This document shows positions 1 to 12,693 of a stretch of DNA of 64,000 bases, in pieces (the stretch's first letter is position 1; the number at the start of each line of letters is the position of its first letter). This DNA comes from Anaeramoeba flamelloides (taxonomy: Eukaryota; Metamonada; Anaeramoebidae): positions 11,222,001 through 11,286,000 of the forward strand of contig JANTQA010000023.1 of the NCBI GenBank assembly GCA_027625915.1. The letters are read 5' to 3'. Made by a program: the position numbers and the translations under genes. The notes under the pieces are model-generated. The model saw nothing but the letters and a program-made list of their open reading frames with translations, did not search any database and was not told the origin of the DNA.

Positions 1-512
1 GTGCCTATTCCCTTAAAAAACCAATTTTTCTTCAAACTAACATCAACATGTTTCTAAAACAAAAATCAATATCATTTCTCATTTTACACCAAAAGTTTAT
101 TTGGGAAGAACTACAGAAAACTATCCCCCAACTAAACCGTACAAAAAATCTCATAACTTTTATCAAGCTTTCAGCCTTTTCAAACTTTCAAACTCTTTCC
201 TACACTTTACGATTATTTCAAATAATTTCCAAAACTTTTAAAGTTGGGGATCTGTATTGAAGAGGCTTTGTCAAAACCATGAGATTTTTAGTAGTGAAAA
301 AAACTTAATTTTGATCATTTTTTCATTTTTTCTTCCCATTTTTTCACCTTATTATTTTTAATCAACACAAAACAAAATTAAAGAAAAAAAAAACACAAAA
401 CAAGAACAAAAATTATTCAAAACTCCACGTTACTCTTCTTAATATCAAGAAAAAAGAATTAGTAAAACCTTTTTGAAAAATTTTTTTCCAAAAAAAAAAA
501 AAAAAAAAAAAC
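1..512. other. Upstream region of the first gene
   Basis: No convincing gene is visible. The stretch is A/T-rich and ends in an A-run of about 22 bases directly before the ATG at 513, the kind of A-rich leader common in very AT-rich protists. A short open frame at 48-260 has no recognisable domain and is treated as chance. Confidence 0.5.
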
Positions 513-2959
513 ATGACTAATATTTTGGATGAAATATCGCTTTGCACGATCTTCAAATTTTTGAATGAGGTTGTATTTATTCTTGATCAGCCTCAAATTA
601 TTTCGGTTGCCAAAAGGGCATTAGAATTTAATCAGCAATGTGGTGTTGCCTTAATGATCTTGGGTGATCGCTCTGAAAACCCCAAAAAAGCAATTTATTA
701 TTATAATCGTCTTATGAAAATTCATGCATCTCAGTTCGATAAACAAATCTCTGAACACGAAAGTACAATTGATTCTATTGCGAGGTCATACCTTCGTTCT
801 AAATTACTTCATTCGTGGTGTATGATTTCATTTTCTTTTTTTTTTACTTTTATTTTTTTTTGTTTTGGAATTTTTTTTTTCTTTTTGAAAATATTTTTTT
901 TCAATTTCTTCGCTTAATTCATCCACAAAAAAACAAAGTCAAAAAAAAATAAATTCATACTTCTTGTTAAAGTTAATCAATTCGTTTTTGTTTTTCAAAA
1001 AAGCCAATTACATTTTACGTACTCTAAGCTGAAATGTTTTTTTTTTTTTCTTCTTCAATCTCTTTGTTTTTTTTTTTAGAATCCTCTTCTCTGTTAATCT
1101 TTTTAAAAAAGTGAAAACATAAAGTTTAAAAAAGTGTTCAACACACAGTTCTTTTTCTTTTTTTAAAACCATTTTCAGGATACTTATTTAAACCCTTTTG
1201 TATTCACCTTTTTTAAAAATTGTTGTCTTTAATTAATCTTTTAATTTGAATGATTGGATTACCAAATCACATAAAAAAAGCTGTTGTTTTTTTTTTTTTG
1301 CTTCTCAATAAAACAGCTAGACAAGCAAAAACCGAAAAGATCACAAAAAATTACACCAAAAATTTTAAAACTCAAAAATGCTTTCTTTTTTCATTCCTAA
1401 TTTAATCTCAATTTTTTTTTTTTTTTTTTTTAATTTCCATTCATTCACCTAATCAAACTTGAAACATTTTTCAAAATAAACAAAAGGTCTTTGGAAAGGT
1501 TTGTCTCGATATGAACAAGCACTTACAGAATATTTTGAGGTTCTTCATTTGTGCATCAAGGATCCGCTTGGTGTAAGATATTTTATTGTACCAATTTTTT
1601 TTGAAATAAATAAACTTAAAGATTTGAGTGACTTTTTAAAGCACTTTGAAGATGAAATATCTGTTACTTGGAAATACACAAAAGCCTTATTATCTTTCTA
1701 CAAGCTTCGGAATTTTATTGAAAAAGAAGATCAAAATAAAGACCAAATCCAGAGCAATAACACCAACAGCAAGGATCCAGATCAAAAAGATAAAGACTAT
1801 TCCAAAATGGCATTTGAAATCTTAAGTTTATCTTTCCTTAATGTAGATATTGCTCCCAAATATGAAAAACTTGCAACGAATACAAACGGGTTACTAATTG
1901 AAGCCTTTGAATTTAATGAACTAGTTCCTTTGTATCTTCTTGGGAAAAAAAAAATCAAATTCCCAAATTTCGATAAAAATTTTTCATATGAAAAAAATGA
2001 AGCAATTAATTATGTTTTTAATAATTTTAAATATTGGAAAAAATTTAGTGGGATTAATAATTGGTTAAACTTATTTTTTTCACATTTTTTTTCTTATAAC
2101 AAAAATAAAAAAGAAAAAAGAATGAAAAAATATCCAAATACAAAGAAATTAAATTTAAAGAGCATTAGTTATGTCAATGACTTTGATTTAGATTCAAATC
2201 CAACATCAGACTCGGTATTGGATTCTGATTCTGATTCTGATTCTGATTCTGATTCTGATTCAAATTCCGGTTATGATTTTGATTGTGATTCAAATTCAAA
2301 TTCAAATTCGGTATTGGATTATGATTCTGATTCTGATTCAGATTCAGATTTGGATTCTAATTCTGAATATGATTTTGATTTTAATACTTATGAAAATAAT
2401 AATGAGAATAATTTTGAAGGCTTTATTATAAATTTTAAAAAAAAAAAGAAAAAAAGAAGGAAAAAAAATTCAAATTCTGCATCATTATTATTAGGTGAAG
2501 AAGTTTTGCCGGAATTGGTTAACCCGAATGATATTACACAAATAAATATAATTTCAACTTTGAAAAAAACTCATCAAGGATCAGATAATTGGCAAAAAAA
2601 AATCTTTAAAAAATTTAATAATGAAATCAATAACATTCAAGAAGTTAATCTTCTTGCAAGAAATGAAGAAAATTATTTAAATTTTACACAAAAAAAAAAA
2701 AAAAATCATTTAAATGAGCGTAAAAATAAAAATAAAAAAAGAGAACCTTCACAAAAAATAATTAACAAGTTGGAAAAAATATTTCAAGAAAAAGAACATT
2801 TTGAAACAATTCATAAAAGCAAAATAAAATATTCAATTAAAAATAATAATGGTTTTAAAAATGATTTTAATGAGAATAATAAACAAAATAAAGCTAATGA
2901 CGAGAATAGTATCAGTAATAAAAGTAAGAATGTTGATGATGTCAATAATAGTGATATTG

Positions 2960-2992
<33 letters not shown>

Positions 2993-5047
2993 GTAGTAGT
3001 AGAAGAAGTAGTAGTAGTAATAGTAATAGTAATAACAATAATAATAAGATTAATATTAATATAAAGAATGGTGATTTAAAAAATGAAAATAATAATAAAA
3101 TAAATAATGTCAAAATCAAAAATACCAAAAATGAAGAAAATGATTTACTTGAACTAAAATTAAAAAATTCTTTAACTCATAAAGAAATGGGTAATGAATA
3201 TTATAAGAATAAAGAATACAGTAAAGCGATTGGGTGCTATAATACGGCTATTAAATTAATACCAACAAGTTATTGGAAAGAATTATCTATATATTATTCA
3301 AATATGGCAGCGAGTAATTTAAATCTAAAAAACTATTATCAAGTAATTGAAGATTGTACCTTCTCTTTGAAATATAATAAAGAAAACTTAAAATCTTTAT
3401 TAAGAAAATCAAAAGCTTATTATGAAATAGGTGAAATAGAAAACGCGATCAAGGATTTAGAAACTGTATTATCTATAAATGGAAATCATACAAATGCGAA
3501 AAGACTTTTAAATCTATACAAAACAGAAAAAATAAATAAAAAATCACAAGATTTAAAATTAAAAATTGAAATTGAGAAGGAAAAATTAAAGAAAAAAAAG
3601 CAATCTGATTTACTTTGGGATCTAATAAAATCAAATAACCATCTAATTGAAAATTTTTGGAATCAAGACCGAAGTATTAAACAAAGACAATCATTAATTT
3701 CAATTCCAGATGGTTTAATTAAAAAATATTTTCAGAAATTTGATCCAGATAATTATCAATTAATGTGTAAATTTCTGGATAATATACCAGTGATTAATAA
3801 AAAACAAAATAATTCTAAAAATAGAAGAAAAAAGCAACGCAATAAAAATATTAAAAATAAATTAATTTCGCAAATTAATAATTTAGATATCTTTAAATTA
3901 TTGATTAGAAGAAAAATTACTAATGAGCAAAAAAAAATTGATGGTAATAAGAATTTTAATAAAGAATCAATTAAATATTTAAATCAGAAAACCAATAACA
4001 CTAACAACATCAATAATAATAATAACAATAACAATAATAATAATAACCATAGACCAAATAATAATAACAATAATAAAGAAAAAGAATTTTTAGCAAATTC
4101 TATGTTCTATTATTCTTTTAAAAATTCTTTTAATTCTAATTTAGTTCCTTCTTGTAATTTTTTTATTACTTTTTCAGATCTTTCTCTCGGAAAAGATTAT
4201 AAATCAAAAGTTTTAAAATCTATTCAACAAACCATTTTCTTGTCAAACAATGATGATACTAATGGCGATAACCATAATAATAACAATAGCAATAATAATA
4301 ATAATAATCAGCCTTTAAATGATAAATTAGATAAAAAATTTAACCAATTAATTCGGAACCAAAATCTTACTGATGAAGAATTCAATAACTTTTTAGCCAA
4401 AATTAAATTTGAAGTCTTAATATGTAAACTTTTTTATTGGTTACTTGAAGAAAATTATAGAATAAATTATGCAATAAAAAAATTAAAATATATTCCTACC
4501 CCCTCAAAAAATTGGAAAATTAAAAAATTTAACGAATCAAATGTGATTTATTCCAAAATTAAATTAAGACTTCATGGTTTAAATGAAAAAAGAAATGAAA
4601 TTATAATAAAGAAAGAGAATAAGAATAAGAATAAGAATCGGCCAAAAATAAAAGATGATAATAAGAAAAATGGAATTAACAAAAAACAAAAAAATGATCA
4701 AAATAATAAAAAAAAAATAAATAAAAATAAAATCACTAATCTTAATAACAAAATGCAAAAACAGTTAAATAATAAAAAAAAAAAATTTAAAAAGGACATT
4801 ATCAAAGATAAACAAACTAAAGTAAAAATAAAAAATAATGATAATAACAAAACAAAGAAAAAAAACAATAAACAACAAAATAAAAAAAAATTAGATCCTA
4901 ATAAAAATTTAAATGATAATAAATTAAATAAATTAAATCAAAATAATAAACAACAGTTGCAAGTGAATGAAAATAATAATAATATTATTATTAATAATAT
5001 TAATAATATTAATAATAATAATAAGAATAAGAATAATAATAATAACG

Positions 5048-5114
<67 letters not shown>

Positions 5115-7425
5115 CAATAATAATAATAATAACCAGCCAAATAATAAAATTATAAAAATAATGGAAATTAATTCAAAATTTACGAAAAAAAAATTAGAAA
5201 AAATTTTTTCAAAATTTGGTCAAATCAAATTAATCGAAATTAATCAAAAATCTTCCTGTATTTTTATACTATTTTATGATTATAAATCAACTAAAAAGGC
5301 ATTTAATCAAATGAAAGGTAAAAAAACAAATGGTATGAATTTATCAAAAATGAAATTGATTAATGAATCCGAGAAATATTACACCACAAAAAATCAATTT
5401 TTTGATTATTATCAAAATTCAATTATTGTTCAAATGAAAAATTTTACAAAATTTGTTAAAAAAAATGAAATTATGAAATTTTTTGAAAAATATTCTTTGA
5501 TAGAGAAAAGGATTTTTATTGACAAAAATAAAAATGATAAAAAATTAAATAAAATAAAAATATATGTTGCAGTTAAAAATGAAGAAATTGCTAAAAATCT
5601 TATAAAAAAGTATAATAATAGTAAATTTTTTTATAGAGTAATTCAATTATCAATTTTTTCAACACATGATAATCATAAGAAGGGTTTCATATATAAAAAT
5701 AAAAAATATAATGAAAATAACAAAAATAAAAATAATAATGAAAATAACAAAAATAATAATGAAAATAGCAAAAATAATAATGGAAATAACAAAAATAAAA
5801 ATAATAATCAAGCTCTGGTAAGAAGCAATGTGAAAGATTATAAAAATGAGAAGGGGGGTATAGATAAAGGGGATAATATTGAAAGAAAGGATACTAATAA
5901 AATAAATCAGAAGAATAAAGATAGGCATATCAATAATAAAGATAGAGCAAAAAATAAACAAAAGGGTGGCAAAAATGATCTTGTTAAAAAAAATCAAATG
6001 GGCATAAAGCAATCTTCGTTAAAATTGAAAAAAATAAACAACGAATTGCAAAATCAAGATAAATGGAAAATTTCAAAGGAGATCAAAAAAAAAAAAAAAA
6101 TCACAAATTTAAAAAAATCGAATTCGTTTACTATTCGAGATGAAAGGGGGGGTCAAAGAAACAAAAACATTCAAGAAAAAAACATTTTTAATAAAAAGAC
6201 AGGAGCAAATAAGAAAAACGTGGGCGGGGGGATCAAAGTAAAGGGAAATGTGAAAGATAATGGAAGGAAAAGAGAAATGATCATGATCCAAGAGAAACAA
6301 GATGACAAATATTTGAATAGATCCCATATATCTTCAATGATGTCAACAATTACAGGAAATGGTGAGACTGCAATTGAAATAACTTCCCAATTTGAATTTC
6401 CACCTTTAAGAAGAAGCACCCACACGGAAGATAATTTAAAAAATATCCAAAGCAAAAGGAATAAAGGTAAAGCCAAGGAAAGTAATAAAACAGATCAAAA
6501 AGAACAGTTTACATATAAAACCCCAAAAATAAAGGCAGGGTCCAGTATCGTAACCAATCCAAATTCAAATATAAAGACTAAGATAAATACACAGACGCAT
6601 TTAAATCACAAAAATAATAAAAATTTGTATTTAGATTCTAAATTTAATTCAAATTTTTTTAATAATTTTAATTTTCAACAAAAATTCAATTTTAATTCTG
6701 ATAAAAATAAGAACAATAGTAATAATTTCATTGGCAGGGGACAACAACAAACCAATACTTATTCAAATGCCGATACATATTTGAAAAAAAACCAATCCAT
6801 AAATTTATTCAATAAAAATAATTCAAATGATAAAAAAGTCACAAAAAATAGCTCTTATTCTGATAATTTTCTTAATACAAAACCACCACAGTCATTTTCA
6901 TTATCTTCGTCGAAATCTTTACATTCGCCATTACCAAAGTTCCCTTCAAACAAATTTAAAAATGTACAAAACACGCCAAATGAAAATTTGAAAAAATCTT
7001 TGAATTTTAAAAGTGCAAGAATTTTATCTAATGATCAAAAAGCAACCAACTTAAATTTTAATAAACAAAAACAACAAACATTTAATAATAGTTTGTTCCA
7101 AATGTATAATTTTTCAAATTCTAAAAATAAACAAATGAATAGTCCATATCAAAATAGGAATAAAAAAAGTGAGTCTTCAAATAGGGTAGATTCCATTTTT
7201 TTTAATGGTACGAATTCTTCTCTGCCTTTAACAAAACAAATACAATCAGAAAAAGTTTTGAAAAATAAGCCAAAAAGTTTTAAAAAAATAAATTGTCCCC
7301 CAAAATTAGAACTAAATTCTAATTTAAATATTTGGAATAATAAAAATCATCAAAAACAAAATTCTTCTTTCAATGGATATGGTTCGCTCTTTTTATCAAC
7401 CCAAAACTCACTTTTTAAAAAATAA
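513..7425 (+). CDS. ST7-like TPR / TPR / tandem RRM-like fusion protein (2081 aa)
   Basis: Two exons: 513-819 and 1487-7425, with a 667-bp GT-AG intron (donor GTATGA, phase 1). Across the join the protein reads HSWCLWKGLSRYEQAL, matching the TPR block of ST7-like and related bacterial TPR proteins. Residues 1 to about 300 follow that family: a helix with ALEFNQQC, then DPLGVRYFIVP, then FNELVPLYLLGKKK and NEAINYV with YWKKFSG. Ser-Asp and Asn runs follow. A three-repeat TPR clamp occupies about residues 667-782 (begins HKEMGNEYYKNKEYSKAI). Two RRM-like folds lie at about 1327-1397 and 1413-1494; the first has FTKKKLEKIFSKFGQI and IFILFYDYKSTKKAF, reminiscent of Mei2-type RRM1-RRM2 pairs. The C-terminal 580 residues are basic and Asn/Lys-rich. 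A role in RNA binding with TPR-mediated partner or chaperone contact is inferred only. The gene model is solid; the function is unknown. Confidence 0.75.
2209..2390 (+). repeat. (GATTCT)n-type Asp-Ser repeat inside the ST7/TPR/RRM gene
   Basis: GATTCT and GATTCA hexamers encode alternating Asp and Ser from about 2218 to 2365. The array is interrupted by aromatic residues (Tyr-Asp-Phe). It is an in-frame microsatellite between the ST7-like domain and the TPR clamp. Confidence 0.8.
5035..5142 (+). repeat. (AAT)n poly-Asn tract inside the ST7/TPR/RRM gene
   Basis: A nearly pure AAT run encodes more than 25 Asn residues with a few Asp interruptions, directly before the first RRM-like domain. Similar shorter runs lie near 2960-3050, 4015-4075 and 4260-4310 in the same gene. 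Confidence 0.85.
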
Positions 7426-7910
7426 TCAATTGTTAATTGGCTTTTTTTTTTTTTCTTTTTTTCTTTTCTCTTTATTTATTTTATTTTATCATTGATTATA
7501 ATATTAATAAGTAAAGAAAAATGAAAATAAAAAAAAATGATTAAATTATCAATAATCGCAATGAAATAAATTTAACGTTGGTGGTATCATAAAGATCATA
7601 ATAATACAATTTTCTTTGAAATAATTCAATAAAAAAGTTATTTGTAAAGTGGTATTTTAATATATTTTGATCAATAATAAACGAATTTTTTTTTAATATT
7701 CTACAATTTTTCATATTTTTATTTTTAAATTTTTTATTTTTGTTACATAAATTTTGATATTTTAAAAAATAGAACTTTCGAATAAATTGTGTGTAATTTT
7801 TATCTTTTAAACCTAAAGTTTATTTTGTAAATAAACTGGGTCTTAATTGATTTAGTAGTGTTATAATTACTTTTCTATAAAAATTTTAATCTAATCTTAA
7901 CTAAAATAAG
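7426..7910. other. Intergenic, nothing recognised
   Basis: A/T-rich sequence after the TAA stop, starting with a T-rich stretch. No reading frame or repeat copy could be supported. Confidence 0.5.
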
Positions 7911-8440
7911 TAAACTAAATTCCAAAATTTAGGACAAAGTTTAAACAGTTAGAAGAATAACAATACTGCACTTTACATTCAATTTGGAAATAATTTTGAT
8001 TTTACAAACTATTTCTTGTTTTATCTTTTTTTTTTTTGTTTTCATTTCCTTTTTTCCAGTTACATAATTTGTTTCGTTAGATCTGGATTTATTTTTCAAT
8101 GATTGATAGAAGGTTAGTATTGAGTTTGTTGACTAGAAAAATCCACATAAAATTAGTAGATGTTATCTTATCATTTGATTCATCAACAATTTTTGGAGTT
8201 ATTTCATCAAATTTGGCCTATACATTTTTTTTAACTCTCTTCATCATTTTGAACGCTGAGATATTATTTTTTTGTTTTATATTTTTTTCTGATATTAGGT
8301 TTAAAATGATTATATATAAAAATATAAAAACTGTGTGGCTTAAATGTTTTTATATTAGGTTTGGAAAAAATATAATAAATGGGGTTTTTTTTAGCATATT
8401 TTTGATTTGTGGTGTTTCCAAATTTTTGGAATGGGGTTTC
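7911..8440 (+). mobile_element. M1 inverted-repeat element, diverged copy
   Basis: It begins TAAACTAAATTCCAAAATTT, the family's left end. It keeps the internal order seen in better copies: an AATTTGGAAATAATTTTGAT block, a TTGTTTTCATTT block, a TTACATAATTTGTTTCGTT block, and a right end with GGTGTTTCC followed by GGAATGGGGTTT. A 118-codon frame at 8099-8455 is an accident of this element; none of the other copies keeps it. Confidence 0.55.
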
Positions 8441-9029
8441 GTTATATTATTTTGAAAAATAATGATAATATTTTAAAATCCTTCATTTCTCTTTATTTGT
8501 TTATTAAAGAAAAGGTAGTAATGTAATAATATTCATCTATAACAAAAAAAAATAAGAAAGGAAATTGTTAAAATATTATAATAGAAAAATAATAATACAA
8601 TTTGATTGGTTAAAATTTTAATTTCTTCTTCTTTTCAATTATTAAATAAAATTTTACAAAAAAGCTGAAATAAGATTACAAAAAACAATTCTAAATTTTT
8701 AAACAAACAAAATTATTATACTATTATAATTGAAATCTTTTTTTTTTTATTTACCAGATAACGTTTTTTTTCAATAAAAATAATATACTGTTTAATTTAT
8801 ATATGTTGCAATAAAATTGACTATAGTCAAATAGTAAAAAAAAATCAAAAAAGAATGAAAATTTTTTATTATGATTAAAAAGAAAAAAATGCTTTGAGTT
8901 TTCACATAAAATAATATATCTTACTAAATCAAGTTCTGAAATTTCGATATCGTTCATTAATCTAATGTTGATAAAAAATATTGGATTTTTATTCTTGTAT
9001 AATAAGTGGATTTGACAATTTAGGATATT

Positions 9030-9930
9030 TATATTGTTTACTGTTTTGGAAAAAAATTGGGATTCGGAAAAAAAGTGTGACACTTGATTTGTCAACAATT
9101 CAAAATTTAATTACTAATATTAGTAAAAAGGATCAAAACTACCATGATTTTTTGAAGATAATAAGAATCCAAATGGTAACTAAACCCTTTTAAAAACTCG
9201 AGTATCTAACTTAGATTTTCTTCATTTCAATTTCACCAAGATCCTATAAATAGAATGTCTTGAAAATCAAATTCTTTCTTTTGAATTGTAAAAAGTAGTA
9301 AAAATGAGTAAAAAGTTTATTTGTTGGGCAATTCATATCTGACAAATTATGACTTTCAGAGGTAACCCTTAATATTTAATCAAAATTATTTTGTGAGTTC
9401 TTGAGTAAAAATTCGATTCGCGTTAAGATAAAGCAATTAAGAAAATGACCACTTTCAGATTTTTTAATTTTTCATTGTAAATCTTAAAAGCACCTAAAAA
9501 CTTTATTTGTTTAAAAAATAGCCATGAATATTAAGATTAAGGATTAAAGTCCCAAACTGTTCAATTTAAAATTCAATAAACTAACCCAAGAAACCCTTAT
9601 TTTTAAAAGAACGTTTAAAATGGCCAAGATAAATAATTGTGATAATTCTTTATTTCTGTTGAGAATTAGTTTTATCAATAGAATATGATTTTTTAAAACA
9701 TTCTTCAGGGACTATCTTGATGAAATTGTAATTACTGTAAAATACCTTAGATATTCTACTTCTTAATAGGTTTTAAACCCCATTTGGATTCTTATTGTCT
9801 TCAAAAAATCCTGGTTGTTTTGATCATTTTTACTAATATTGGCAATTAAATTTTTAATTTTTGCTAAAATAAGTGTTCTATCTTTTTTTACATTTACCGA
9901 TTTTTATCCAAAATAGTTACTTAGAATTGG
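9030..9930. repeat. Long inverted repeat (foldback), arms about 260 bp
   Basis: The left arm (about 9030-9290) and right arm (about 9660-9930) are reverse complements of each other with perhaps 75-85% matches by eye. The best part is 9100-9190 against 9765-9860, for example GAATCCAAATGG against CCATTTGGATTC and TTTTTTGAAGA against TCTTCAAAAAA. The central loop is about 370 bp. Both arms can be read as a short related peptide, but all the differences I checked change the amino acid, so selection for protein is unlikely. It may be a foldback transposon or a tail-to-tail duplication. Confidence 0.65.
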
Positions 9931-10359
9931 GTTTAATAAAGAAATTTGAAATAAAATTGCCCTGGTTTTTAGGAAACAGTTTCGATATGATTGAATTTTT
10001 ACCAGACTGTTTATAATTTTTTCATTTTAGTTTCGATTTTTGAAAAATTTTTTCTCAAATAATTTTGTATCATTTACTAGGATTGAAAAATCTATTTTCA
10101 AAAAAAAACCTGTATATTTTACAATTGGATTTCGAGAACCAACAATAAAAAAAAACATTAGCTACACTCACCTGTTAAAACAAGATCTCATCAGAAATAA
10201 AAAAAATAAAAAAGAAAAAAGTAAACCAAATTAAAATTAAAAATTAGTTTATTGGAATTAAAAAAAATGACAATTAAACAAATATACTAAAAAGAATGTT
10301 GTTGTATATATAAATACCCCAAAAAGAGATATGTACTAAAAAGAAAATGGTTCAAAGGG

Positions 10360-10995
10360 TTATTTTAATACAAATATAACAGTCTTCCGAGAATAGTTCG
10401 GCTCCTTCACATATCCAACCTTTCTAAAGAATTCTTCGACACCCCTTTGAGAGCTTTTGTAGACCCTTAGAAAGTCTTTCTTGGAAGTGGACTTTTTTGT
10501 TAAATTGCTAAAAATTCGAAAAAGCTTTTTGCTAACAGCTATTTTTTTCGGCTTTTCTTCGTCGTGAGAATTGGATTTAAAATAATTCTTTTTCCAGCCA
10601 ACTAACAATTGCGGGTTATACAGATAAAAGGTCTCAAGCCTTTTTAGCCAAGAGGGCCTTGGTTTCATATGCAAAAATGTCTTTAAATCTTCATAAGTGA
10701 ATTTTTTGCTTGTTGGGCACTCTTTTTTCAAATTGTTTTTCTTCTTTATCAAAAGCAATTTGGGTCTGCTTTTTTTTGTAAGCACATTTGAAGTGTAATT
10801 TTTCTTAAGGTCTTTGACAGGATGCACCATTGTCGTACATTTGACTGTTTGTGAACAAACAGAGTTTGCAAATGATCCCAATTTTGTATGATCTAACTCT
10901 TTGTGAGCAAGGGTTTTTTGATATTTATTCTTAAACAATACCAAGGCCAAACTTAGCTCAATTAAAATTGACTCTTCATTTAAGTGTTTGTTCAT
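10360..10995 (-). CDS. Unknown basic protein (211 aa)
   Basis: A single open frame, with its ATG at 10995 and TAA at 10360. I do not recognise the family. The N-terminus (MNKHLNEESILIELSLALVL) forms an amphipathic or hydrophobic helix, too internal and mixed for a clear signal peptide. The rest is rich in Lys, Ser and aromatic residues. Unlike most chance frames here it is not low-complexity, and it carries Trp, Cys and His in normal amounts: KPRPSWLKRLETFYLYNP around residue 106, GWKKNYF, and GVEEFFRKVGY near the end. The balanced composition and length in such AT-rich DNA support a real gene. No intron is needed. The neighbours are repeats, giving no functional hint. It may be lineage-specific. 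Confidence 0.55.
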   Translation of the reverse strand: MNKHLNEESILIELSLALVLFKNKYQKTLAHKELDHTKLGSFANSVCSQTVKCTTMVHPVKDLKKNYTSNVLTKKSRPKLLLIKKKNNLKKECPTSKKFTYEDLKTFLHMKPRPSWLKRLETFYLYNPQLLVGWKKNYFKSNSHDEEKPKKIAVSKKLFRIFSNLTKKSTSKKDFLRVYKSSQRGVEEFFRKVGYVKEPNYSRKTVIFVLK

Positions 10996-12206
10996 GATCA
11001 CAAAAGCAATAAATTAAAAATAAAAGTGATAAAAATATGGTAATTTAAAAAAAATAATCGATAATTGGGTCTTTTTCCTAGAGGTTATAAGTGAGAACCG
11101 AAGAGTTTGTCTTCGCCAAACTCCTTTATTTTGGAACTTTGTTCATTGTTTATTTTGAAAAATATCTAAAAATCATTATTTGGACTGTGGTTGTCAGGAA
11201 ATTAGCCACAAAAGATTCAACGGGGGTATTCCTTTGAGAATTAATGATTAATTTTTTGTTAGATACAGGTTGAGGTATTTAAAATGTCACATATTTTTAA
11301 ATTCCACTTGGAAAATTTTATTAAATAAAATTTAATTTATTTTCAAATATCAGACTAACTGTTCTCTCAAAACTCATATTATAAAATTCCTTGCTATTTT
11401 TTTGTCTTTCGTTTTGTTGACCAAAGTTGTTTTTTAATTTCCACATTAAAATTAATTTGAGAATTTACCTAATATTTGATATTTTATTAAAGAAATCAAT
11501 GAAAAGTTAACACTTGGTTGTACTCTTTGAATGTATTTTAATTGGTGATATTTTCTACGATTTTTTTTCCAAATGTTATTTCCTGTGTTTTGTACTTTTC
11601 AAAAAACAAATTAGAATTTAGAAATTTTTATAAATAAATTTGCGATTTTTCCAAATTCCAAAAAAACGTTTGGAGAATACACACATCAAGAGAAGAAACC
11701 ATATAGTGAATTTTATTGTTTTACCTTATTACAAATTTCTTTTAAGAAGGCTGTGAAATTAAAATTAAACTCTTGTAAACATTTTATCTCTTATATTGAT
11801 AAAAAGTGAAATTATTTTCTCCAAAACATTTAATTCCAAATGGTTTTGTGAAGATCTTAATTTAAGGTACTTATAAACATCAAAAAATCTTCAAGTAAAT
11901 TTAAGTGTAAATTCAGAAAAATTATACCGGATCTTGAAATTGAAAAATAGAGTAAAAAAGTAATTACAAGAAGCAACCTAATTTTCTTTTAATACATACT
12001 ACGAGGCGAATTATTGTAATTGGAAGTTTAATCTATTTTTCTTCTTTTTTGAAATATCCCAAATCCCAAAATATTTTCAAAATTATTTTCAAAAACATTA
12101 TTTTCGTTTGGAAGAAGAAATAAATATAATTGTCTCTAAAGGAAGTACCCCAAAATACAATTTAAAAATAAAACCACAAAGTTCTCAAAAAAACTGGTTT
12201 TAAAAA
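10996..12206. other. Intergenic, small hairpin only
   Basis: No gene is supported. A compact hairpin lies at 11104-11124 (GAGTTTG, seven-base loop, CAAACTC), upstream of the minus-strand gene. The remainder is A/T-rich with poorly conserved inverted fragments. Confidence 0.4.
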
Positions 12207-12425
12207 TCTACTTGTTTTCAAAAAATTTACAATACTTGTATTTGAAAAATAAATGGGAAAAAATTTGAACTTCGTTTTCAATATTCTTTTTTAAAAGAGA
12301 GTGAAAAATTACAACATATTTCTTTGAGAACTCTCTTTAGTAAAGAAAAATATGGACAATGAAGTGAAAATTTTTTCACATTTAGAATTCAAATACAAGT
12401 AATGACCAGAAACTTTAAGTAGATA
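12207..12425. mobile_element. M5 short inverted-repeat element, copy 1
   Basis: Ends are inverted: left TCTACTTGTTTTC followed by ACTTGTATTTGAA; right TTCAAATACAAGT followed by AAGTAGATA. The interior holds the family block TTTCTTTGAGAACT. It looks like a non-autonomous DNA transposon (MITE). Confidence 0.6.
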
Positions 12426-12491
12426 ATTTTTTGATTCAAAGAACAATTCAAAACAATTTTTTCTTTATATTGAACAGAAAAATACTATATG

Positions 12492-12693
12492 TTGCAAAAT
12501 AAATGGAACAAAATTTTCATTCAACTATCCAAAAAAGGGTTATAAATAGGTATAATTTCAAATTTTTTAATTCTTAAAACCAGATTATATTTTTGGTTAT
12601 CTTTTTAGAATTTAGTTCTTTGGTATTTTATTTTAATTCAAGATATATTTTTTTGGAAAGTTGAATGAAAATTTTAAATTTTTTATTTTACAA
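12492..12693. mobile_element. M3 short inverted-repeat element, copy 1
   Basis: The left end reads AAAATTTTCATTCAACTATC after TTGCAAAATAAATGG. The right end is its inverse, GAAAGTTGAATGAAAATTTT followed by TTTTATTTTACAA. Length is about 200 bp. The same structure recurs near 20933, 56494 and 59165. Confidence 0.65.

Noticed and set aside
1501-7425. A gene starting at the TTG at 1501
   Set aside because: The conserved TPR block needs exon 1 (513-819). The splice join gives the family sequence, so 1501 is not a start.
8099-8455. A 118-codon hydrophobic frame that looks like a membrane protein
   Set aside because: It lies within a diverged M1 element and is T-rich by composition; other M1 copies do not keep the frame.
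8751-9193. Overlapping frames on both strands near 8751-9193 as a small gene
   Set aside because: They fall partly in the arm of the long inverted repeat and show no domain; the arm differences checked are all amino-acid changing.
10020-10234. A possible 3' exon (FFSNNFVSFTRIEKSIF and a Lys-rich end) after a TTTTAG acceptor
   Set aside because: No upstream exon or family match could be found; a chance frame is as likely.
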